Assembly (NCBI GenBank): GCA_963720725.1
Contig: CAVRGN010000002.1
Coordinates: 1 to 64,000 of the forward strand
Source of the DNA: Benzoatithermus sp963720725
GTDB lineage: Bacteria; Pseudomonadota; Alphaproteobacteria; Geminicoccales; Geminicoccaceae
Direction of reading: 5' to 3'
Length of the DNA stretch: 64,000 bases
Numbering within the stretch: position 1 is the first letter of the stretch; every line of letters starts with the position of its first letter. The position numbers and the translations under genes are program-made. Shown one piece after another: positions 19,878-27,325 of this stretch. The notes beneath the pieces were generated by a model that worked only from the letters and a program-made list of their open reading frames with translations, had not been told where the DNA came from and did no database searches.

Positions 19878-20906
19878 ATGCCCCAGACCGCGGGCCGCAG
19901 GCGCCTCTCCACCCAGGATTATGTTGCCGGAGTGCGCGGTGGCGACCGGACCCTGCTGTCGCGGGCGATCACCCTGATCGAAAGTGCGAATTCCAGTCAT
20001 AAAGCTCAGGCACAGGAGGTGCTCCAGGCGCTGCTGCCGGCCACCGGCGGCGCCCGCCGCATCGGCGTCACCGGCGTGCCCGGGGTCGGCAAGAGCACGT
20101 TCATCGATGCGTTCGGCACGGCACTGACGGGCCACGGCCACAAGGTCGCCGTCCTGGCGGTCGACCCCTCGAGCACCCGCACCGGCGGCTCGATCCTCGG
20201 CGACAAGACGCGCATGGGCCGCCTCGCCACCGATCCTATGGCCTTCGTCCGGCCCTCGCCCTCGGGCGGCACGCTGGGCGGGGTGGCGCGCATGACCCGC
20301 GAAACCATGCTGCTGTGCGAGGCGGCGGGCTTCGACGTGATCCTGGTCGAGACGGTGGGGGTTGGCCAGTCGGAGACCATGGTCGCGGGCATGGTCGACC
20401 TGTTCCTGGCCTTGATGCTGCCGGGTGCCGGCGACGAGTTGCAGGGGATCAAGAAGGGCCTGCTCGAACTCGCCGACCTGATCGCCGTGAACAAGGCCGA
20501 CGGCGACAATCTGCTGCGCGCGCAGCAGGCGGTGACGCACTATCGCGCTGCGCTCCGGATCATCGAACCTGAGAGCGCGGCTTGGCGGCCAACCGTACAG
20601 ACGGTGAGCGCCCTCACCGGTGCAGGTCTGGCGGAGCTGTGGCTCGAGATCCAGCGGCACCGCACGGCGCTCGAGGGCGCGGGCGAGTTCGCGGCCAAGC
20701 GTCGGCGGCAGCAAGTGGCTTGGATGTGGTCGATGCTGGAGGTGCGGCTCATGAGCGCGCTGCGCGCGCACCCCGCCGTGCGCGCCCTGCTGCCGGACCT
20801 CGAGCAGGCGGTGGCGAGCGGTGCCGTGACCGCGACGCTCGCGGTCGAGCGGATCCTGTCCGCGTTCGCCGCCGATCAGAAGCCGAAGAACGACCGGATG
20901 CCATAG
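19878..20906 (+). CDS. meaB: MeaB, methylmalonyl-CoA mutase-associated GTPase
   Basis: A G3E-family GTPase chaperone that protects and reloads B12-dependent methylmalonyl-CoA mutase. The 342-residue protein shows Walker A GVPGVGKSTF (~residues 65-74), AVDPSSTRTGGSILGDKTRM, the switch/Walker B region ILVETVGVGQSE, NKAD as the guanine-specificity motif, and the C-terminal dimerisation region. Older annotation calls it ArgK. No mutase gene is in the window, although meaB is often next to it. Its 3' end overlaps the convergent lipoprotein gene by 31 bases. Confidence 0.9.
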   Translation: MPQTAGRRRLSTQDYVAGVRGGDRTLLSRAITLIESANSSHKAQAQEVLQALLPATGGARRIGVTGVPGVGKSTFIDAFGTALTGHGHKVAVLAVDPSSTRTGGSILGDKTRMGRLATDPMAFVRPSPSGGTLGGVARMTRETMLLCEAAGFDVILVETVGVGQSETMVAGMVDLFLALMLPGAGDELQGIKKGLLELADLIAVNKADGDNLLRAQQAVTHYRAALRIIEPESAAWRPTVQTVSALTGAGLAELWLEIQRHRTALEGAGEFAAKRRRQQVAWMWSMLEVRLMSALRAHPAVRALLPDLEQAVASGAVTATLAVERILSAFAADQKPKNDRMP

Positions 20907-21418
20907 GTCTCGGGATAGTCGTCGGGGAACAGGGCGCCCACCGTCCGCCAGATCAGCCGGTCGATGTCGGCTGCACCGGTACCGGAGGTCGATGCCGAAC
21001 TGTCGGCAATGAAGGTGCCGGCGTCGCAGAACACCGCGCGCAGCCGCAGCGGCTCAGGCGACGGCACCGACGCCGGCAGAGACGACGCCGCGCAGACCCG
21101 CTCCACATTGAGATCCTCCGGCGGATCGAACAGCAGGACGAGGCGTGCGGAGCCCACTGCCTCCGGACCGTCGGTGAAGTGGACGTCGAGGTTGCGGATA
21201 CCCCGCGCCGCCTGCTCCGCGAGCCGGGGCGCGCGCAAGGTGGTGTCGCTCGCCCGCACCATCCCGTTGGCCTGGATCCGCACCGGCCCATCCGCCGCGG
21301 CCGAGGCCAGGAGCTGGCGGGCGGCACGCGGATCCGAATCGGGCCCGAGCCGGGCCGGGCCACCCGAGCACCCGGCCAGCGCCACGGCCATGATCGTCAG
21401 CAATGCTCCGCGCACCAT
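20876..21418 (-). CDS. putative lipoprotein of unknown function
   Basis: The 180-residue protein has a type-II signal peptide with lipobox LAGC (Cys17). The mature part contains two cysteines and a mixed alpha/beta pattern (RIQANGMVRASDTTLRAP, LDVHFTDGPEAVGSARLVLLF). It resembles no family I can name. The 3' end overlaps meaB by 31 bases on the opposite strand. Confidence 0.6.
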   Translation of the reverse strand: MVRGALLTIMAVALAGCSGGPARLGPDSDPRAARQLLASAAADGPVRIQANGMVRASDTTLRAPRLAEQAARGIRNLDVHFTDGPEAVGSARLVLLFDPPEDLNVERVCAASSLPASVPSPEPLRLRAVFCDAGTFIADSSASTSGTGAADIDRLIWRTVGALFPDDYPETYGIRSFFGF

Positions 21419-21513
21419 CGAACTCCCGTTCTTCGCGTCCGTCGCCGTAGCGTGGTAGGCATGACGGCATTACCGCCCAGCCACGTGGCGCGACGCCGAT
21501 ATACGCTAACGGC

Positions 21514-21858
21514 ATGCTAACCAAGCGTCATCTGCGCTGGCGGCTGCTGGCCCTGGCCATCGGTCCGGGGAGCGTCGCCGCCTGCAGTGGCAGCGCCCAT
21601 CAGGAGCAGGTCTTCTGCTACCGCACGCTTGCCGACGTCAGCTGCTACCGGCAGCCCAACTCCGGCCGCGAAGCGCAGCTGGTCGGCACCTATCTGCGCG
21701 ACGTGCCGCCGGAAAACCATGCCGGCGGCAAGGGATCGCCTGCCGCCCCAACCGAGGAGGAAACCGTCGGCTGGATCGCCGGGGTGCTCGTCGCCTCCGC
21801 CGAACTCGTCGGCCGCGTCCTCGCACCGGTCGGACCGATCCTGGGCCTGTTCCGCTGA
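21514..21858 (+). CDS. small lipoprotein with CY-TL-V-CY motif
   Basis: The 114-residue protein has a basic N terminus, a hydrophobic stretch and a lipobox-like VAAC (Cys24). The mature part opens with FCYRTLADVSCYRQP, a paired Cys-Tyr pattern that I recognise from small alphaproteobacterial lipoproteins of unknown function. A second hydrophobic segment (VGWIAGVLVASAELVGRVLAPVG) near the C terminus may be a membrane helix. It lies upstream of sdhC on the same strand, but a promoter in between makes it independent. Confidence 0.65.
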   Translation: MLTKRHLRWRLLALAIGPGSVAACSGSAHQEQVFCYRTLADVSCYRQPNSGREAQLVGTYLRDVPPENHAGGKGSPAAPTEEETVGWIAGVLVASAELVGRVLAPVGPILGLFR

Positions 21859-21911
21859 ACTAGCGCGTTGAATTCCCACGGACGGACCGCGACGCGGGCG
21901 CGGATGTCGCG

Positions 21912-21939
21912 TTGACGCCCGACTCGCCCGCTCTACTAT
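21912..21939 (+). promoter_or_regulatory. candidate sigma-70 promoter of the sdhCDAB operon
   Basis: TTGACG (21912-21917) is separated by 16 bases from TACTAT (21934-21939), 66 bases before the sdhC start. The elements match the housekeeping consensus in five and four of six positions. A GGGAG ribosome site precedes the sdhC ATG. Confidence 0.5.
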
Positions 21940-22004
21940 CTCGCACACGCAACATGGACGGCCGCGCTCGGGCAGGCGTTCCGTGATCCCGTCGGGAGTA
22001 GAGC

Positions 22005-22394
22005 ATGGCTCAGGCGAGCAGGCCGCTGTCGCCGCACCTCGGCATCTATCGCTGGTACCTGACCATGGCGATGTCGATCGCGCATCGCGTGACCGGAGCC
22101 GGTCTCACCGTGGGGCTTGTCCTGCTGGCCTGGTGGCTCCTCGCCCTCGCTGGCGGGCCGGACAGCTTCGCCACCGTGCAGGCGGCGATGGACAATGTCT
22201 TCGGCGGCCTGATCCTGTTCGGCTTCACCATCTTTCTGTTCTACCACAGCCTCAACGGCGTCCGGCATCTGGTCTGGGACACCGGCCGCAACTTGGACAA
22301 GGCCGGCGCGCGCACCAGCGGCATGGTCGTGCTCGGGGCGACCGTGGTCCTGACCGCGCTCACCTGGATCCTCATCATCATCGTCGGCGGCTGA
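22005..22394 (+). CDS. sdhC: succinate dehydrogenase cytochrome b556 subunit
   Basis: Membrane anchor of complex II; with SdhD it holds haem b and the ubiquinone site. The 129-residue protein starts with the family motif RPLSPHLGIYRW. Three transmembrane helices follow, with SIAHRVTGAGL in the first and FYHSLNGVRHLVWD in the loop and helix that supply the haem-ligating His. The operon order sdhC-D-A-B is intact with short gaps. Confidence 0.95.
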   Translation: MAQASRPLSPHLGIYRWYLTMAMSIAHRVTGAGLTVGLVLLAWWLLALAGGPDSFATVQAAMDNVFGGLILFGFTIFLFYHSLNGVRHLVWDTGRNLDKAGARTSGMVVLGATVVLTALTWILIIIVGG

Positions 22395-22405
22395 GGAGCA
22401 CCCGC

Positions 22406-22792
22406 ATGGCATCGGTCGGCAAGTCGCTCAGCGCCCGCATCCTGGCCCAGGCGTCGACGCGGCAGGGTTCGCATCACTGGCTGATGGAGCGCGTCACCTC
22501 GGTGGCGCTGATTCCGCTCAGCCTGTGGTTCATCGTGGCGGCGGTGTCGCTGTCGGGCGCCAGCTATCTGGAAGTCCGGGCATGGCTCGCAACGCCGGTC
22601 AACTCCACCGCGATGCTGCTCCTGATCATCGCCACGGTCTGGCACGCGATCCTTGGCGTGCGGGTGATCATCGAGGACTATCTGCATGACGAGACGACCA
22701 AGCTCGCCTCGCTGATGGCCGCGAACTTCGCCCTGATCGCGATCGGGCTCGCCTGCGCCGTCGCGGTCCTCAAGGTTTCCCTCGGGAGCTGA
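22406..22792 (+). CDS. sdhD: succinate dehydrogenase hydrophobic membrane anchor subunit
   Basis: The 128-residue protein has the SdhD signature QGSHHWLMERVTSVAL at the N terminus and three helices. WHAILGVRVIIEDYLHDE carries the haem His and the Asp-Tyr pair at the quinone site. The ATG at 22406 sits 11 bases after the sdhC stop and has TGAGGAG upstream. sdhA follows after 4 bases. Confidence 0.94.
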   Translation: MASVGKSLSARILAQASTRQGSHHWLMERVTSVALIPLSLWFIVAAVSLSGASYLEVRAWLATPVNSTAMLLLIIATVWHAILGVRVIIEDYLHDETTKLASLMAANFALIAIGLACAVAVLKVSLGS

Positions 22793-22796
22793 TGTC

Positions 22797-24587
22797 ATGA
22801 GCCGGGCCTATCCGATCACCGATCACTACTATGACTGCCTGGTCATCGGCGCCGGGGGCTCCGGCCTGCGGGCCGCGGTCGGCATGGTGGAGGCCAACCT
22901 GAAGGTGGCCTGCATCAGCAAGGTCTACCCGACGCGCTCGCACACCGTGGCGGCCCAGGGCGGGATCAACGCCGCACTCGGCAACATGAACGCCGACAAT
23001 TGGCGCTTCCACATGTACGACACCGTCAAGGGGTCGGACTGGCTGGGGGACCAGGACGCCATCGAGTACATGACCAAGAACGCCCCGGAGGCGGTCTACG
23101 AGCTCGAGCATTACGGCGTGCCGTTCTCGCGCACGCCCGAGGGCAGGATCTATCAGCGGGCCTTCGGCGGCCAGTCCACCGACTACGGCAAGAACCAGGC
23201 CTACCGTACCTGTGCTGCCGCCGACCGGACCGGCCACGTCATCCTGCACACGCTGTTCCAGCAGGCGTTGAAGAACAAGGTCCGCTTCTTCAACGAATAT
23301 TTCGCCCTCGACCTGATCATGGACGACGAGGGTGCCTGCCGTGGCGTCATGGCGCTGTGCATCGAGGACGGCTCCGTGCACCGCTTCAACAGCCATCTCA
23401 CCTGCCTCGCCACAGGCGGCTACGGCCGCGTCTACGCTTCGGCGACATCCGCCCACACCTGCACCGGCGACGGCAATGCCATGGTGCTCCGCGCCGGCCT
23501 GCCGCTGCAGGACCTCGAATTCGTCCAGTTCCACCCCTCTGGCGTGGCGGGTGCGGGCTGCCTGATTACCGAGGGCGCCCGCGGCGAGGGCGGCTATCTC
23601 ACCAATGCCGAAGGCGAGCGGTTCATGGAGCGCTACGCGCCGACCGCCAAGGACCTGGCCTCGCGCGACGTGGTCAGCCGGGCCGAGACCATCGAGATCA
23701 ACGAGGGGCGCGGCTGCGGTCCCAACAAGGACCACATCCACCTGCACCTGGAGCATCTCGACCCCAAGCTGCTGCACGAGCGGCTCCCCGGCATCTCCGA
23801 GACCGCACGGATCTTCGCCGGCGTCGACGTGACCAAGCAACCGATCCCGGTCGTGCCGACCTGCCACTACAACATGGGCGGTATCCCGACCAACTGGCGC
23901 ACCGAGGTGGTCCGGCCCGTCGGCAACGACCCCAACGTGGTGGTCCCGGGACTGTCGGCGGTAGGCGAGGCAGCCTGCGCCTCGGTGCACGGTGCCAACC
24001 GGCTGGGCGGCAATTCGCTGATCGACCTGGTCGTGTTCGGGCGTGCCGCCGCGCACACCGCGGCCGAGATCGTCCAGCCGGGCGCGCCGCACAAGCCGCT
24101 CTCGGCCAGCGCCGGCGAGCAGTCGCTGGACCGGCTGGACCGGGTCCGGCACGCCGGAGGCAGCATGAACACGGGCGAGATCCGCGCCGCCATGCAGCGG
24201 ACGATGCAACGCTACGCCTCGGTGTTCCGTGACGGGCCGATGCTCAGCGAGGGCTGCGAGAAGATCGGCGACGTCGCGGACAGCCTGGGTGAGCTGCGGG
24301 TCAGCGACACGTCCAAGGTCTGGAACAGCGACGTGGTCGAGGCGCTCGAGTTGCAGAACCTGATACTGCAGGCGGTGGCGACCATGCAGTCGGCGAGCTT
24401 CCGCACCGAAAGCCGCGGCGCCCATGCGCGCGAGGACTTCCCCGAGCGCGACGACACCAACTGGCTCAAACACACGGTGATCTGGCTCGACGAGGGCTAC
24501 GGCGCGAGCCTGGGCGACCGGCCCGTGCACCTGAACACGCTCTCCAACGAGGTCGAGCCCGTGCCGCTGGCCAAGCGCGTCTACTGA
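22797..24587 (+). CDS. sdhA: succinate dehydrogenase flavoprotein subunit
   Basis: Oxidises succinate to fumarate in the TCA cycle and passes electrons to SdhB. The 596-residue protein shows the FAD dinucleotide loop VIGAGGSGLRAA, the covalent flavin His49 in RSHTVAAQGG, QFHPSGVAGAG at the active site, and the HGANRLGGNSL signature. Length and all motifs are those of alphaproteobacterial SdhA. It lies 4 bases after sdhD. Confidence 0.97.
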   Translation: MSRAYPITDHYYDCLVIGAGGSGLRAAVGMVEANLKVACISKVYPTRSHTVAAQGGINAALGNMNADNWRFHMYDTVKGSDWLGDQDAIEYMTKNAPEAVYELEHYGVPFSRTPEGRIYQRAFGGQSTDYGKNQAYRTCAAADRTGHVILHTLFQQALKNKVRFFNEYFALDLIMDDEGACRGVMALCIEDGSVHRFNSHLTCLATGGYGRVYASATSAHTCTGDGNAMVLRAGLPLQDLEFVQFHPSGVAGAGCLITEGARGEGGYLTNAEGERFMERYAPTAKDLASRDVVSRAETIEINEGRGCGPNKDHIHLHLEHLDPKLLHERLPGISETARIFAGVDVTKQPIPVVPTCHYNMGGIPTNWRTEVVRPVGNDPNVVVPGLSAVGEAACASVHGANRLGGNSLIDLVVFGRAAAHTAAEIVQPGAPHKPLSASAGEQSLDRLDRVRHAGGSMNTGEIRAAMQRTMQRYASVFRDGPMLSEGCEKIGDVADSLGELRVSDTSKVWNSDVVEALELQNLILQAVATMQSASFRTESRGAHAREDFPERDDTNWLKHTVIWLDEGYGASLGDRPVHLNTLSNEVEPVPLAKRVY

Positions 24588-24612
24588 GCCTGCGGGGGAC
24601 GAGGGATCCAAG

Positions 24613-25392
24613 ATGGTCGAGTTTGCGCTGCCGAAGAACTCGCGGGTGCAGCCCGGGACGGTCTACAAGGCCAAGCCGGGTGCGAAGAAGCCGCGGGCGT
24701 TCAAGATCTACCGCTACGATCCCGACGAGGGGAAAAATCCCCATCTGGACACCTACGAGATCGACCTCGCCGAATGCGGGCCGATGGTCTTGGACGCTCT
24801 GATCAAGATCAAGACCGAGGTCGACAGCAGCGTCACGTTTCGGCGTTCCTGCCGCGAGGGCATCTGCGGCTCCTGCTCGATGAGCATCGACGGCGAGAAC
24901 ACGCTGGCCTGCACCAAGGCGATCGAGGACATCGACGGCGAGGTCGCCATCTATCCCCTGCCCCACATGGAGGTCATCCGCGACTTGGTCGTCGATTTCA
25001 CCGGGTTCTGGGCGCAGTACGAGTGGACCAAGCCGTGGCTGCAGTCCTACGCGCCGCCGCCGGACAGGGAGCGCACGCAGTCGGTGGAGGAGCGCGCCAA
25101 GCTGGACGGCCTCTACGAGTGCATCCTGTGCGCCTGCTGCACGACGTCATGCCCGTCCTACTGGTGGAACGGCGACAAGTATCTGGGCCCGGCCGCCCTG
25201 CTGCAGTCCTACCGCTGGCTGGTCGACAGTCGCGACGAAGCCACCGGCGACCGGTTGGAGGCTCTGGAGGACCCCTACAAGCTCTATCGCTGCCACACGA
25301 TCATGAATTGTGCCAACACATGCCCCAAGGGACTGAACCCGGCGAAGGCAATCGCCGAGATCAAGAAAATGGTGGTTGAGCGCAAAGTCTGA
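24613..25392 (+). CDS. sdhB: succinate dehydrogenase iron-sulfur subunit
   Basis: The 259-residue protein carries the three clusters of complex II: 2Fe-2S ligands in SCREGICGSCSM plus a later Cys, 4Fe-4S in CILCACCTTSCP, and 3Fe-4S in CHTIMNCANTCPKGLNP. It relays electrons from FAD to quinone. It is the last gene of the operon, followed by 91 bases and a strong terminator. Confidence 0.97.
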   Translation: MVEFALPKNSRVQPGTVYKAKPGAKKPRAFKIYRYDPDEGKNPHLDTYEIDLAECGPMVLDALIKIKTEVDSSVTFRRSCREGICGSCSMSIDGENTLACTKAIEDIDGEVAIYPLPHMEVIRDLVVDFTGFWAQYEWTKPWLQSYAPPPDRERTQSVEERAKLDGLYECILCACCTTSCPSYWWNGDKYLGPAALLQSYRWLVDSRDEATGDRLEALEDPYKLYRCHTIMNCANTCPKGLNPAKAIAEIKKMVVERKV

Positions 25393-25483
25393 TGTTCGCC
25401 TATTTGATGCCTAGCCGGAACCAAATCAACGGCTAAGATGGGTGAATAACGAGGCGTAAGCCCACACACGCAGGTCCGATCTG

Positions 25484-25509
25484 AAAAGGAGGTTAGCGCC
25501 TCCTTTTTT
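25484..25509 (+). terminator. rho-independent terminator after sdhB (likely bidirectional)
   Basis: A perfect 9-bp stem (AAAAGGAGG / CCTCCTTTT) closes a 6-base loop and runs into six T residues on the plus strand. The A-run on the other arm lets it also serve olsA from the minus strand. Upstream, TAGCCG (25412-25417) and CGGCTA (25430-25435) could form another hairpin in the 3' UTR. Confidence 0.88.
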
Positions 25510-25522
25510 CTTGTCCGGCCTC

Positions 25523-26356
25523 CTACGGGGTGCCGGTGATCCGGCCCAGCGCCAATACGGCCAATGGTTCCGCGCCGGCATCGAGCCGTGCTTTGGTCAG
25601 GTCGCCACTCAATTGCCTGCGCAGGTCCCGGCCCAGCACCTTGCGGCTCTTGACCGACCAGGACAGCACCGGGTTGCCGGCGACGACGTGGATCTCGACG
25701 CCGCCGTCCTTGAGCGCTCCCCACAGATGCGGCACGAACTCGGCGTCCGCGTGCCAGGCGTAGAGATCGCAGTTGCGCGATCCGATCGGCGTGCCGTCGG
25801 CGAGCCGGGTGTAGGCCAGGGTGACCGGCTGCACTGCGATCGGGCAGTCCAGGATCCAGGGCTCGGCGACGCTGAGCAGGCTGGTCTTGATCGGGCGCAC
25901 GGCAAGGCCGTTGCTGCTGGTGCCCTCGCCGAACAGGATGAAGCTCTCGCCATTGCGCATCCGGGCCGCCAGCGCGTTGCGCTGGATCAGAGCACTGCGC
26001 CAATGCCGACGGATGAACAGCGTCCTGGTGAGACGGCCGAGGGTCCCGAACAGCGGCCAGCCCGCGATCTCCGACTTGGCGATGAAGGTGCCATCGCTCC
26101 AGGCGCCGAGCGCCAGGATGTCGAGATAGGATACGTGGTTCGCGACATAGAGCGTCGGGCAGTCGGTGAACAGTCGCCCGCTCCAAGTGACCCGGACGCC
26201 CAGGATCGCCGCGGTCCCGCGGCACCAGAGGCGGCGCACGGCCACTGCCGCCCGCGTCCCCAGCGCCATGGCCATCAGATAGAGGACGAACAGGATCGCC
26301 GTCAGGGCCAGGAACGCTAAGCCGCGCGCCGCGCCACGGAGCGCTTGTCGTTCCAT
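25523..26356 (-). CDS. olsA: 1-acyl-glycerol-3-phosphate acyltransferase family protein, probable OlsA
   Basis: The 277-residue PlsC-family protein has an N-terminal membrane helix (LAFLALTAILFVLYLMAMALG) and the acyltransferase boxes NHVSYLDIL (catalytic His-x4-Asp) and FGEGTSSNG (FPEGT-type). Next to olsB, the likely role is O-acylation of lyso-ornithine lipid to ornithine lipid in the inner membrane. A general PlsC role remains possible. The ATG at 26356 lies 5 bases past the olsB stop (TGAATGTGATGG), so the two are coupled. Confidence 0.8.
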   Translation of the reverse strand: MERQALRGAARGLAFLALTAILFVLYLMAMALGTRAAVAVRRLWCRGTAAILGVRVTWSGRLFTDCPTLYVANHVSYLDILALGAWSDGTFIAKSEIAGWPLFGTLGRLTRTLFIRRHWRSALIQRNALAARMRNGESFILFGEGTSSNGLAVRPIKTSLLSVAEPWILDCPIAVQPVTLAYTRLADGTPIGSRNCDLYAWHADAEFVPHLWGALKDGGVEIHVVAGNPVLSWSVKSRKVLGRDLRRQLSGDLTKARLDAGAEPLAVLALGRITGTP

Positions 26357-26361
26357 CACAT

Positions 26362-27162
26362 TCAGGCGGCGACCGCCGCGCGCAGGCGATGCTGCCGGTA
26401 GTGGCGCTGGTAGTTCGCCTGGACCCGCTCGGTCGGCAGCACCAGACAGACGTCGATGGTGTTGAACTGGCGGTCGATCACGGCGCCCTCGCCGATCATG
26501 CCACCCATGCGCAGGTAGGCCTTGAGCAGTGGCGGCAGCTGCCGCAGGGCGGCGCGTGCGTCCACGGCCTCCGCCGGCATGCGGTCGGTCGGCACGAAAC
26601 GGTCGCCCAGCGCCCGCGGACGCAGGCCCTCCGGCGCCAGCACATGATGGTGGAGGAAGCTGAGCGCCAGCGCCGCGGCATCGGGATCCGTGCCGGGAAG
26701 GCTGGCGCAGCCCAGCATCAGGCCGACCCGATGGCCGTCGATATAGTCGGCGATGCCGCGCCAGAGCAGCTGCATGACGGCACCGTTGCGGTACTCCGGC
26801 TCGACGCAGGAGCGACCCAGCTCCATGATCTCGCCCGAGGCACAGCTCACGCCGCTGAGGTCGAACTCGTGCGCGGTGTAGAAGGCTTCCCGGCCATGGG
26901 CAGCGGACTCGCGCAGGACGCGGTAGCAGCCGACCACGCAGGGCGTGCGCGGGTCGCCACGGTGCAGGTCGACCACCAGCAGGTGGTCGGCGATGGCGTC
27001 GAACCGGTCGCCGTCGATCCGGCTGGCCCGCATCGCCGTTGTCGGCACGGCGCCCATCTCCTCGTAGAACACGCGGTAGCGGAGCCGCTGTGCTGCCTCG
27101 ATCTCGCGGGGATCTTGGCTCAGCCGCAGTTCGAGCTGATTGACGCGTGCCAGGACCGTCAT
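26362..27162 (-). CDS. olsB: L-ornithine N-alpha-acyltransferase family protein, probable OlsB
   Basis: The 266-residue protein belongs to the acyl-ACP-using GNAT/hemolysin-like group: RLRYRVFYEEMGA at the N terminus, VVGCYRVLRE, GEIMELGRSCVEPEYRNGAVM (CoA/ACP-side loop) and a C-terminal KAYLRMGGMIGEGAV-FNTIDVCLVLP ending. OlsB transfers a 3-hydroxyacyl group from ACP to ornithine, the first step of phosphate-free ornithine-lipid synthesis. The ATG at 27162 has AGGAG 6 bases upstream and begins the family N terminus. olsA directly follows, which supports the assignment. Confidence 0.82.
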   Translation of the reverse strand: MTVLARVNQLELRLSQDPREIEAAQRLRYRVFYEEMGAVPTTAMRASRIDGDRFDAIADHLLVVDLHRGDPRTPCVVGCYRVLRESAAHGREAFYTAHEFDLSGVSCASGEIMELGRSCVEPEYRNGAVMQLLWRGIADYIDGHRVGLMLGCASLPGTDPDAAALALSFLHHHVLAPEGLRPRALGDRFVPTDRMPAEAVDARAALRQLPPLLKAYLRMGGMIGEGAVIDRQFNTIDVCLVLPTERVQANYQRHYRQHRLRAAVAA

Positions 27163-27253
27163 GGTGTTCTCCTCGCAGCATGACGGCGATCGGCACCGCC
27201 GCGCTGCGAGCCGGACGCTATGGACAGGCCGCGATAGAACCGGGACGGCGCGA

Positions 27254-27277
27254 TGACAGTTTGACGATGTGACGGTT
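27254..27277. promoter_or_regulatory. three tandem TGAC-type octamers between divergent genes
   Basis: TGACAGTT, TGACGATG and TGACGGTT follow each other with exact 8-base spacing, in the gap between olsB and the SAF-domain oxidoreductase. They look like a multimer-binding operator. No regulator is known for it. Confidence 0.35.
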
Positions 27278-27325
27278 TGGCAGCAGGTACGCGGCAACGC
27301 AGGCGATCGGGTCCGGGGGGACGGC

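Noticed and set aside
22770..24611. A 613-codon frame antisense to sdhA
   Set aside because: sdhA is certain from its motifs; the antisense product is low complexity.
27252..27290. TTGACG near 27262 as a -35 box for the SAF oxidoreductase
   Set aside because: No acceptable -10 element lies at the right distance; the repeats explain the bases better.
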